Assembly (NCBI GenBank): GCA_025331435.1 | Contig: JAIWNI010000075.1 | Location: forward strand, 62,001 to 126,000 | Length of the DNA stretch: 64,000 nt | Direction of reading: 5' to 3' | Source: Choanephora cucurbitarum | Lineage: Eukaryota > Mucoromycota > Mucoromycetes > Mucorales > Choanephoraceae | Shown here: positions 1 to 10,900 of the stretch, one piece after another | Layout: the number at the start of each line of letters is the position of its first letter | Numbering within the stretch: the first letter of the stretch is position 1 | Made by a program: the position numbers and the translations under genes | Notes under the pieces: generated by a model | Databases searched by the model: none | What the model saw: only the letters and a program-made list of their open reading frames with translations | What the model was told of the DNA's origin: nothing

Positions 1-761
1 CAGCAGATGATTTCAATTCCAAATCAAAAAAGGCACCAATGTACAATAGCCAAGATGCTTTCTAAAAGAAAGAAAGAAAAAAAAGGGAAAAATGTTACCA
101 ATGTATAAAATCACATGTAGAGATAATATACCTGCAATGGAAGTAAGGTATCTTGATTCGCAGAGAAATCAACATAAGTAGCACCATAGTTGGTTGAAAA
201 AGAAAAGATCATATCAGGCGAAGTGATGTTGGTGTCGTTACTGCCATTGGCAATACAAGGTGAAGTGATATTTGTGGTGGCTGTTTTGGTGATGTTCTTC
301 TGTAGATCGAGAAGCTTTAAAAAAAAAGAAAGAAAAAGAGGGTGAGAAGGTAAATACCAGATGATCTTGGTGCATACCTCAATGAAAGGAATGACACTAT
401 AGGCATCTGAATCAACCGAGAAGGACTTGACTGGGATACTGACTGTCGTCTCTGAATGGCATCCTTCAGGCATAGGTTGTTCAAAACCAACCAAACAATA
501 GGATTTGGAGGTAAATGTGTTGGTCACTACTTTATAATAGTTTTTGTATTCAATCGTGAACCCACTCAATGACACTATAGATCCAAAGCAAAACAAGTTT
601 AGGACATTTCTTTTCTTTCACTTAAACCTGAATTTACCATTTGTCATTGTTGTCTTTAAACTGTAACGATCGATTGTTTTATCAAATTCAGTTGCATTTT
701 GTGTAAATACATCTTGACTAAAAAGAGTGAATGCAACAATCAGCTTCAATAAGAGATTCAT
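1..761 (-). CDS. Secreted periplasmic-binding-protein-like protein (partial, 5' end)
   Basis: I read four exons: 761-638, 574-378, 314-132 and 61-1, with introns of 63, 63 and 70 bases; the gene runs off the left edge. The first 20 or so residues form a signal peptide (MNLLLKLIVAFTLFSQ). The body contains the phrases FTIEYKNYYKVVTN and, after the third intron, KASWLLYIGAFFDLEL. These resemble the 'W-x-K-x-x-x-L-F-x-x-E' region of ABC-type iron or cobalamin binding-protein-like secreted proteins in fungi. NIT and NGS sequons suggest N-glycosylation. The role in metal-complex or cofactor binding is inferred from family resemblance only. The start at 761 is the ATG that opens the signal peptide. 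Confidence 0.6.
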
Positions 762-2768
762 GAAGAAGACGAATTATGTAGAAAGGAGTGTGAGTATTGA
801 CTTGAGGATTAGGGAGAGAATGAAGAGTGAGAAAAAAAGAAGAAAAGAAAAAGGATAAACCTAACTACAAATTCACCTGTGTGACAAAAGGTACACAAAA
901 TAGCTTCAAATAGCATCAAGATGAATGGTAAATAGTATCATTTCATTCTTTAAGGTTTATTCGACTTTTCTTTATACATTGTATTCAAGAGATCAAAGCA
1001 GGATACTAGTGAATGCTTTCTCCATGCTTCTTTTTCGGGACTCACTGAATGCTTAAGTTAAAGCTCAAAATCATACTTTTACTTTTTTCTCTCTTTTTTT
1101 TGTACCTAGTATTTTCCTTATACATATAAGATGGGGACACAGAATTAGGTTGGTGATCTGTTACTACCAATAGAAACTATAAATATTGTGCTTTACCAAT
1201 GAGATTTCTGTCTTGAAAGCTTATTGAGACAATCATGCTTTAAAGGTCTACAGTCCAATTCTTTGTCTCTTTCTACTTGAAATCCTGCATTATTTGATAT
1301 TGAAAAAGAAGTTAAAATAGCGATTGATCAACTGAAAGGGGGAGGGGGTATGGCTCAATCTATGAATAAAACCTTTTTTAGAATGAAAAACTACTGAAAT
1401 GTCGTCTGATTCAAAAATACTGCTTACAAAAGTAATCAAGAGCGAAAAGATTGACACGCTTAAATAAAAAGCGACTCTTATTGTCTGGGTAAAGTTCCAA
1501 GCTGTCTCACCTGTTCAAACGAATTTTATCAAGTTAACTTTGTTGTACAAACCTGATTGAGTTCGGTTTCCTTTTCAGTAAAAAGAGATACAAAATTGAC
1601 AACTTTGAATTCTGAGCCATCTCATGACATTTTCCAAGATATTGAATGGGCACATTGTCTATGCATAAACTTCCTTTGTTTTAGGTTCATTCAGCTCATA
1701 TGAAAACTTAAATCCCTCCTACCTTCAAAAAATGAAAAATAGTAACTCGAGATAACAGACATTCAATATTGGCTTTGGACTTGATTGTGTTTATGTTCTT
1801 GCTCTCAACAAAACACAGTATCTGAGAATATCACTGTTCTCAATACTACAGGTGCTCAAACGAGTACTATTTTTTTGGATGGTTGTGAGTATACCTTTAA
1901 CAGAAGCAACCTAGAAAGTTTTGTTCTCAAGGACTTTGTTGATAAAATCATGCTAATAATAGTGCTCTTTTTTTTATTTTTACTCCATTTTTCTTGATAT
2001 GGAAAATTCGTTATGCGATTTTCTTTTTTGTACTCTCTTTTTTTTTTCAGAAGCTCAAAATGATGCTTAAACTAACCAAAGAGTGTGATCTTATCCAAAT
2101 ATCATATAATATGACAACTCGGGAGGGCTCTTGAGGTTATCAATCACATGGAACCTCTGAATATCTTGTTTCAAAATAAAGAGTTACAGGACCATTCTTC
2201 AAGTACAGTTATAATCCGCTCATTTCTATGTTCTTATAAAAAGAGAGCATGAGACTACAAAAGAGAGTCATCCTACCAGCTTGTATCTGTTTTTAAGCCT
2301 TTACTCAAAGAAGAAGAAGAAAATCACTGTGATTTTATTTCCAAAATAGAAACAATAGGGCTTTTTTTATGTTTGCTTACGTAGTGTTTTACATTTCTCA
2401 AAGAGAGATCATAAATAATAAACTGAAACTAATACTTCACTAAACTGTCGATAACTCAAGGAGACTAAAGACAATAGATAATACATAGATTGAAAATTTA
2501 GTTTGGAAGGAGAAAGATGAGTTAACGCAAATTGTCAATGTATTAAATGTTGTCCATTCTGATTGAATTCTGGGTCTTGTCCAATTAGATTGAAGAAAGA
2601 ATAAGTAGGCGTTCAAAGTAAAAAAGAAATGAAAGCTTGTTTTAGAGCGTGTTCATTGACCTTTTATGTCTTGTTTCTTAATTTTTGGGATTTCTAAATC
2701 AACAATACATTAAAATAACTGATAGGGAGTGTTTTAATAATAATCAAAAAAAAAAAAAAAGAAATGCT
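762..2768. other. Intergenic, no supported gene
   Basis: About 2 kb of AT-rich sequence between two minus-strand genes. It holds T and A runs and small unconserved reading frames. One plus-strand frame at 1785-1997 encodes 70 residues with a fairly gene-like middle (around IFLDGCEYTF), but it has no partner exon I could join and no recognised domain. Confidence 0.6.
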
Positions 2769-4792
2769 TTATCGCACAAAAACTTCTTCTTGTCCATAAG
2801 CGCATTGATCTTTGTCCACCTTCAATTCTGCAATCAATGTTCTGACAAATGTCTGTTCATACTTTGAGTTCTCAAAAACTGTTGTCAAATTATCATAAGG
2901 ACATCGGAGGAAATTGGGTGCAAATATCATAGCAAGGTTAAAAACGTTCATTCGTGTATGTTCAATCACATCAGGTGTATTGAATTCCTGTAAAAAGAGA
3001 TATAAGTAAAATGGCGATCAATTGATGCTATCACCTTACCTGTAAGAATCCAATCATATAGAGTAAAGTACGCCTGTTTGTGCTAGACAGTCTATTGAGA
3101 ATGTCAATGCATTTCGATTTCTCCTGAGCGCCTCGAATACACTCTTGATAAAGTTCAGTTGGAATCAATGGCTCAGCTAGGTCACGTAACCAATACTTTA
3201 AGAGAGAAGCAGGTATGCTGGGATCATCTACGTCAGTGAGATCATAGTTGCCATTTTCAAGTCGAATACGCTAAATTAAAAGAGGGTGAGTATAGGCTGA
3301 GGCCATATCTGATGGAATACTTTACCAATTCGGTGACTGCATCAATATCGCCTGGTACACGAAAGATACCTTCAGTAGTGAATCCATTCAAGTCATGCAC
3401 AGCATTGGACAAAAAGATAACAAGCTTGGGTATCTTGAGGGCAGGTTCTTGCTCTTTCTGAAGATTCATGATGGTATCCAATGATTCGCCAAATACAGAG
3501 GGTTTAAAGGGTGCTTCCATGGCACGCTCTATTTCTGAAGCCGTCAAGACTTTACCTCTTGCTCCCTTACTACAGATAGCAGTTAATTTCTCGAATACAT
3601 ACAGACTGAGAACATTCAATTGATTTTGAGTGATTGAGTGATAATGTTTGACAAATTGAAAGAGATAAGACTCAAGATTTTTTGAAGGTGGAAACGTAAT
3701 ACTAACGACACCAAGGATTTCCCAGCCTTTTCTTGTACTCTCACTTTTTAAAAAAAAACAGGGAGTAAGTAGCTTGCAAGTAAACAATAAATAGATAATT
3801 ACATTTTAGGATTCTTGTTCAACTGCCTGCAGATTTGAACATAGATTTCATCACGCATCTGCCCCTTCTCAATACCACAGTTTAGAAGGTATTGAAAACT
3901 TTCAATAAACTGGAATTGACGAGGTCGTTGTCTGTCATTCATAAGCATCTGAATGATTTTGAAACACTTGATGGCTTCTTTGGCATAGGGCTTATTGGGT
4001 AACAAAAGAGGTTGTCTGATAGAATCCTTTGTCCAGCAAAGCAACTCATCCATAGGCACTGTTCTTCTAAAAAGGCCTCTTTTATGCGTGGCAAAATATC
4101 TTCTAGCAAACCCATCTATTGAAAACTGGTTGATCTCTTGTTGTAAACTAGAAGGTAAAGAACGTCTAGTTTAAAAGGATAAATAACTTGTTTCATATCA
4201 TCTTTCGCTTTCTTTTTTACTTTGAGTCTCCTTTCTGTCCCAGCAGATAAGTAGGGGTCTTGTTCTCTTCATCAATCGTGGGTTGTTTCATCCAGGGATT
4301 GATGACCATAGTGATATCTAGTATAGGTTAGTCTTCCATCTAAGCTTAAAGGGCCTTTTCTTTACCTGGACTTTCAATAGGTGTACTGTAACGATGTTGT
4401 TGCTTCTTATTGTTCTGTTGAAGAAAGCTAGAAAAAGCAAAACCGATAGAAGCCCTTGATTTTGTTGTTTTGATCACATCGTTTGTTGAATGAATACTTT
4501 GAGAACGATTGGGTGAACCGAGTTTTTTATAGAGTGAAAAGACAGAATTGCTTCTAGTGGTTGATTTGGTGGTTGTATCAGTGGGTATGGTGTTTTCTAC
4601 TGCTGCTGCTGCTGCTGCTGCTATGATCAAATCAAGTCCATCACTTTCCGAAGCCGACCTTGTATGTAAATGCCGTATCTTTGTGGAAGAAGTGGTGTTG
4701 GTAGGCTGAAGGTCAAGCGACCGACTATGACGCTTCAGGTCTTCTTTATTGCTTTGATTAGATAGAAGGGTACCAGCCCCAGAAGTAGTCAT
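2769..4792 (-). CDS. MyTH4-RhoGAP protein (ARHGAP39/Vilse-like Rho GTPase-activating protein)
   Basis: I read six exons: 4792-4366, 4317-4221, 4165-3803, 3743-3326, 3270-3040 and 2987-2769, giving 584 residues. Order: a low-complexity Ser/Thr-rich N-terminus with an eight-alanine run; a MyTH4 domain (FSIDGFARRYFATHKRGLFR through RDEIYVQICRQLNKNP and STRKGWEIL); then a RhoGAP domain (TEGIFRVPGDID with the arginine finger, KYWLRDLAEPLIP, MNVFNLAMIFAPNFLRC). MyTH4 followed by RhoGAP is the arrangement of animal ARHGAP39, which accelerates GTP hydrolysis on Rho/Rac GTPases to control the cytoskeleton. No WW domain is visible upstream. The start is uncertain: 4792 is the first in-frame ATG, but an open exon-like stretch lies at about 4880-4940 in a frame I could not join. 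Confidence 0.85.
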
Positions 4793-7700
4793 AATTAAAG
4801 TATTAGGTGAATAACTAGAAAAGAAAAAGAGAAAAAGAGAAAAGAAAAAATTAATTTATATACTAACAATTTATACCACTAAGGAACTCCATTTGGGACC
4901 AATGAAAACACTTGAACTGATTGGCTCAGAATCAGAATTCTAAAAAAAAAAAAATAGTTTATTAGTATCAACTTTGACAACAATATGAGGCTCTATTATG
5001 ATCCATTTAAGCTTTTTTTTTCTTGGTCTTTCTCTCGTTTATAAACAAACTAACTTATGTATAGTCATGCTAGTGTATTAGTGATTATAGCATAAAGGAC
5101 ATTGACTGCAACCTATTTTAGGAAAAAAGGATTCTGTTTATCGCCGATAGTATTCGATATTTTTCATTTTGACGGACGATCTATCTTCCGGCGATTTTGG
5201 TCAAAACAACATGCTCATAGTTCTGATTTACATAGTTGGACTTGTTTGCTTGATTATTGGCTTTTCTGGCCCTAAAATACTAGGCTTGACTGTTTCTTGT
5301 TGATGAAGACATCAATGTTTATGTTGTTACTGCCATAGCCTGATACGTTCTCATCAAAACATACATCACTCACAGGTCATTTCCCCTTTACGTCTCTTCT
5401 ACGTGTTCTTTTTTTAAGACAGACAGTCTATTCTATCTCATTTTGATGAGGTGTGGTGTCATTCAAACGAGAAGATCAAAAGCTGATTTGCTGAGGTATC
5501 AAGATTAAATAGCTCCCTTTCACTGTCTAGAACTGACAACTTGAGTATGGCATAATAGATCATGAACAATTAACCTTACTTCTTATCTGTACTTATAAGT
5601 GATCTGCTATTGTACTCTATTTTAAACATATTCTCGTACCAAGTATGTTGTCATCACTACTACATTTTCTGTAATTTTAGCCCCTTTTTCGGGCTGTTTC
5701 AGTAACGATAGCAAGTATGTTGTCACCAGAGTGTTTACATCTTGCTTGTTAACAGATACCTTTTGAGAAGCTATGTGTTTATAACAATTGTACTACACTT
5801 GGCTTAAGAAGGAGTTTGGCTGTCAGATTAAAATGGAATTGTCAATAATGGTCTATGTCACACAAAGATAAAATGAAAAGAAAACAGAAGGATATCGAAT
5901 CTATTTTTTTTTAGGTTGTCCTTAAATCAGACAATTCAAGCGTGTGTTGTATGTAGTTCAAAATGAACGTCATGTAAGCTATCATGGCACTGGTATAAAT
6001 GCTACTAGTTACTAAGAATATAAAAACAAGCAAGATTGTTTCAGCTGTGAGAAAACTGCTCAACAGAATGATGATAGATGTCTTTGGAAGGAATGTTTAC
6101 TATATGGGAATCTCTAGGATAGGGCCTAATTATGCTGGAACACTTGAAGGTTCTAAAGTGTGTCATTTAATTCTCATGTATTCAAGACACTGATCAGATG
6201 TTGCTGCCCAAACATCGATAAATAGAAGCTCTAAATTACGAACCTATATTTTTAGACCCCAAGGCCTGACAATTGCAGAAGCAAACAAAAAGGAGATTTA
6301 GACAGTTTGTGTAAAGCCTAGTCATACTCTGTTCAGGGAGGTTGGATCTGCTGTTAGTAAACTGGACATTGGTTTCATCTTCATTTTGCTTCTCATTGTT
6401 CATGTTTAAACCAGATAAAGGAGTCAAGAGCTGATACCACATGACATCTGCATACCTGTCTCAAACCTGATAACGAGAACTCATGTCCGTCCGTCATGGT
6501 GCTGACTACAAAAGATGAATGCACAGGTAGCATCATCAAAAGTTGGTTGAGGACGATTGATCTCTTGTACAACTGGGATGATACAGGCTAAATCCCACTA
6601 TAGGGTAATAAACTATTGATATCAGGTTTACTGAATCTAATATGACGTGATGATGTGAATGACAGGAAGATACTAAAATAGTTTATTAGAATCATTTTCT
6701 TATTTATCTAACTCAGATCAATTCTGATCTGATTGGCTGGACAAAGTATATCCGAGACATATACAATCATACACTGTGCCTGACACAGAGAGACTAAAGC
6801 AGTCTGCATTTGCAATAAAGTTAGCTTATTCGACTCTAAAGACATGCAGTATTTGTTGAATAAAGTATAAAAGATGTCTACTTGTTTTGATAGTGAGTTG
6901 ACCCAGAGTTTACATGTTTGTTATAAAGAGAGAGAGAGAGAGAGATGATAGAAAATGATCTTTTCCGAGTAAGTCTTGGGTATTTTTCATTAATATCAAA
7001 GAGAGAGAAGGAGAGAGAGAAGAAGAGGAAAATATGCCTTTTTTCTGATATCAACAAATAAAGGATAATTGCATCTGGCTTTTGACATCAAACAGGTTTT
7101 CTGGACAATTTTGATAGCTGTCTGCTAAACATCAGATAATTTTACCAACACTGCTTTTATGCTTTAATCAGAGATCATGTCGAACAAAGATCTATTGCTT
7201 AAGAATGCTGTTTATTTGCATGGTTGTTTGGAAGCAACAACGGATATATCATAAACGAAACATTCGGGTCTGGTAATAAAATCAACGGTAACGCAGTTAA
7301 TTTTGTTGACCACCTACTTTGGGTCAGCACGCTGCTACTTTGTAACATAGCTCGTGCTATGGAAAGCCTATTTTCCTTTTCATGATAAAAACAAAAAGAT
7401 TCAAGATAAGTTAAGCTATTTACATTTTTCATTTAAAGCAATCCTTTCATCTTTTCAATAAAGATGGGCCTCAGACGCAGAAGGAAGCTATGTACATTAA
7501 GTATGTTTAAATTGACAACAATCTTATGATTGGAAATCAGATGTAGTCATTGGAGCTAAAATGCGATAGTTTCAGGATGACCAACATTCTTTGTTGACTT
7601 CTTCATTAACTAAGCACATTGATAGCTGTTTCCAATTTATGGCTCGTGAGAAGACTACACAAAGTTATCAATAACAGAAAACCTAATAGAGGGTAGGTTG

Positions 7701-8996
7701 CCAAGATAGTGCTATCTGACTTTATGCGTAATCTGTTGCATGACTCCTCCTTTCTTTTGATTGACGTGATGAAGTAGTATCACTGCCACACCTACTTTTG
7801 CCACTCAACTGGGATAGAGAGAAAGAGAGAATTTTCTGAACTAGGAGTTTTCATGTAATCTGGAAGCACTCGGAAAACACTATTGAATTACTCGTGTCTC
7901 CCAAGAAGTTGATTCAACACATTGTAACTGATTTTATCCAAAGTAAGCATGGTAGTGAGAACGCTAAAAGCTATGATGGGATTATAAATGGCGTTGGAGA
8001 GGACTTTTGATGGACTACTACCGAGGATATTGGAAATGCGTTCTGTTCTAACTTTCCGAATCTATAATAAAAACCGCATAAATCCTGATTTCTGTGCTAT
8101 ACCACATTCCATTTCTAGTCTTTTTTTTTTCTGTACATCATCAAGAAAAAAGAAATTTACCAAATAGTACCCTCTACATGATGACAGAAATATTTGAAAT
8201 TGTTTTTGTTACAAGAGTCAGATGCGTTTACAGCCAGCACAAAATCATTAACTTTCCTGTAAAGAAAACTTGGGCAAACTGCTTGATGATATAAGATTAA
8301 AATCAAACTGAAAGAACTGAAATCTTTGAGTTTTGACATAGTCATCATCCAAAGTAGCAAGAATCGTTTGCAAGAGCGTTCACTTGGATAATACCAATTA
8401 GCCAGAGCTTAATTCTTTGTCTTGGCTGGTTGTAAGCTATTGAAAAAAAAAAAGCACTGAAGCAAATGTCCGAATTTTTTTAATAAGATATCCCTTTTTC
8501 CCCCAAAAAAAAATTACAGTAAAGATACATTCATTCAAATGAACACAAATTGTAATAAAGTAGTATAAAGAGTATAGTGATTGTAACATACAACAACTTC
8601 TCACAAGAAGCATACTAAAAATTACTTCTTTTGATCGGCCAACTGAGACTTGGATACACAAAAGAAAAAACGATTCTCGATTGTTATTAAAAATCCTAAA
8701 TTTGATTTCCCAAAATCTACACTTTTGACCGTAAATTGTTGTGTTGATCATCCCTCTTTTTTTAAGAAGGATACCGCCCGATGCAAATTTACTTTTTTCT
8801 TGTCCAGAACACGCATAATAGGTGGTACGATGTTCAATTAAGTATGATCTCCGCAAATAGAACCATCTGCTTAAAGTACAAAAATGGAAATATTATCTAA
8901 GAGAGAAGGAACCAGTTGTCAACGATAAAACCCATTTAAATGATTTTCTCAAGCTTTGTCTTCTTCTCTATATCTCTCTTTCTTTTCTCATAAAAA
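4793..8996. other. Long gene-poor intergenic region
   Basis: About 4.2 kb without a supportable gene. Contents are AT-rich sequence, an AG microsatellite at 6927-6945, purine runs near 7004-7028, and a short direct repeat (AAGTATGTTGTCA) near 5641 and 5714. The reading frames present are short, lack domain signals and do not join across splice sites. The last 60 bases are CT-rich and lead into the small secreted peptide gene. Confidence 0.55.
6927..6945. repeat. AG dinucleotide microsatellite
   Basis: An uninterrupted AG run about 19 bases long inside the gene-poor region. Confidence 0.9.
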
Positions 8997-9218
8997 ATGA
9001 AGTTTGCTCTTTACCTTACTATTTTCGTTGCCGCCTTGGTCATGATGGCTTCTGCTGCTCCTAGCAAGAAGCGTTGTAAGGCTATCACAGATGCTCATGA
9101 AAATGCTGTCTGTAAAAAGTACTGTGGTAACTCTGGCTATCTCTTGGGTGAATGTGGTAGCTCTGGTATCTGTTTGTGTAAGAACAAGAAGTACACTACC
9201 AAGAAGTCCAAGCAATAG
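8997..9218 (+). CDS. Small secreted CS-alpha-beta (defensin-like) peptide
   Basis: A single-exon gene of 73 residues. Residues 1-20 are a clear signal peptide (MKFALYLTIFVAALVMMASA). The remainder is very basic, with exactly six cysteines at 27, 39, 43, 53, 59 and 61, spaced C-x11-C-x3-C-x9-C-x5-C-x-C. The CxxxC...GxC...CxC signature (CKKYC, LLGEC, CLC) is that of CS-alpha-beta defensins, which predicts disulfides 27-53, 39-59 and 43-61. A Lys-rich tail follows. Such peptides in fungi and invertebrates are usually antimicrobial; activity here is inferred. It has a CT-rich leader before the ATG and an AATAAA-type signal about 110 bases after the stop. It stands alone with a gene-poor region upstream. 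Confidence 0.8.
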   Translation: MKFALYLTIFVAALVMMASAAPSKKRCKAITDAHENAVCKKYCGNSGYLLGECGSSGICLCKNKKYTTKKSKQ

Positions 9219-9816
9219 ATAGAAAGCAGGAAGACTTTAAGTCCATTAATGTCATAGATAAGCAAATGCATATATACATACTCTCATATCCCTCTATACT
9301 CTCTGTAATGTACCAAGCAGATTGTTTCAATAAACACAATCCTGGCAGATGATAGGCATATTTATTACATCTTAATCTTATAGTAGTTCTATTCAATGTA
9401 AATAAGTGCTACACTAGAAGATAGTTGCATGAGTCTAGTATTTAATTGGTTGATTGAGAATGTCGAAGAAATGGAAGAGAGAGAGGAGATAATGACCATG
9501 ACTGATTTGTTCTTCTTATGATAGTGTATAACAAGGGAGACCTAAAAAAAATCAGTCATTATCTAGATGACTTTGTGGGTTTAGAGACAACTTGGAGGTT
9601 GCCTCAAGCTATATTGAGAAAGACATTCCTTTTTTTTTTCTTGAAAGTAGAAAATAGGAGGAAGCAATGAACCTTAGCTAAAATAAGTCAAGATAGTCAT
9701 ACTCAAGCAGTTTGCTCCTAACTTCAACTAATCTTCTAGGCACACGCTTTTCAAATAAGAAATAAAGTTCACAGTGACAGAAAATCAAACTTTTTTTTTT
9801 TAATTTTTTTGTTTAT
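9219..9816. other. Intergenic, 3' region of the peptide gene and promoter of MRM1
   Basis: About 600 bases of AT-rich sequence. It contains the likely polyadenylation region of the small peptide gene near 9330 and a T-rich tract (9790-9811) immediately before the next start codon. No gene was seen. Confidence 0.6.
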
Positions 9817-10795
9817 ATGTTTACTAAAAAGTTTGTTCAGACTACAGCCACCAGAAAATGGGAGCATGTCTATGGACTATCCAGCGTTTTGTCTGCACTA
9901 CAGGCTAAGAAACGGGCGACTATAGAAACATTGTATTATCAAAACACCTTGAGCGAAGCCGACAAAAAGGCAACCACACCAAAGAAAGATCTTTCACTTG
10001 TCGACACGATCCTTCAAATGGCAAAGACCTCAGCTGTCCCTACAGTCTCTGTTGACAAGGGTCATTTAAATAACCTGACCGACAACAGACTTCATCAGGG
10101 TGTTGTCTTGAAAGCCTCACCACGAGAGCCTGTTGAGATCAGTGGTCTTACAGGTCTCACCACTTCAGGCACGTATGAAGCTATGCCTCGAATCAATAAG
10201 CGAGGCAGTCTTGCTGATCGACAGAAGAGTGAGACCACACCAAATATTGTGTTGGCACAAACCAAACGCAATCCCTTCTGGATCGCACTTGATGAAGTTC
10301 AAGATCCACAGGTAAATCCAAAAGGATCTATTTTGAAAACTCATTCTGATTTCTTTTTTTTTTTTGAAGAACCTTGGTTCGATCCTAAGAACAGCTTATT
10401 TCTTTGGTGTAGATGGTGTGCTTCTCTGTAGTAAGAACAGTGCACCATTAAGTTCTACTGTCTCTAAGGTAAGCTCTGGTGCTCTTGAATGGATGGATAT
10501 CTATTCAACACCTAACTTGGTCAAATTCCTTAAAGAATCCAATCAACATGGTTGGGAAATTATTGGTGCAGCAGGGGAAGTGAGTCCGTGCTTGAACCTC
10601 TCTCAATTCAGAGAACAAGTCGCTCAAAAGCCAGTCATACTCGTCTTGGGTAACGAGGGTACAGGCTTAAGGACGAATGTTAGAAATGGCTGCAATCAAT
10701 TTGTTAGTATTCCTCATGCCATGGAACATGGTTCTGTAGATAGTCTTAATGTGGGTGTAGCCACGGGTGTTCTTGTTTCATCTGCACTCTCATAA
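9817..10795 (+). CDS. MRM1: Mitochondrial rRNA 2'-O-ribose methyltransferase, SpoU/TrmH family
   Basis: Two exons, 9817-10311 and 10370-10795, encode 306 residues; the 58-base intron joins DEVQDPQ to NLGSILRTAYFFG. SpoU motifs are visible: motif 1 NLGSILRTAYFFGVDGVLL, motif 2 VILVLGNEGTGLR, motif 3 VDSLNVGVATGVLVSSAL, which form the knotted SAM-binding site. The N-terminus (FTKKFVQTTATRKWEHVYG) is basic and could be a mitochondrial presequence, followed by the substrate-binding 'VYGLSSVLSALQ' region. Yeast Mrm1 methylates a conserved guanosine of the mitochondrial large-subunit rRNA; that target is inferred from the family. It converges with FHIP, whose stop lies about 100 bases away. Confidence 0.85.
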
Positions 10796-10900
10796 CCCAA
10801 TGATAGAACATAGAGAATTGTTAATAAATACGAAACTACTTTATATTTCAAGAGAAAGAAAGAAAAGAGGAGGGGGGAATAAAACAAAGAAGTGTCTTCT

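Noticed and set aside
4875..4940. WW domain upstream of the MyTH4 gene
   Set aside because: The stretch contains one Trp and Pro but not the W...Y/F-Y...W...P spacing, so a WW call is not justified.
8437..8856. 139-residue minus-strand frame in the gene-poor region
   Set aside because: Composed of A/T-run products (FFFWGKKGYLIKKI) with no domain, and a plus-strand frame overlaps it; no splice or conservation hint.
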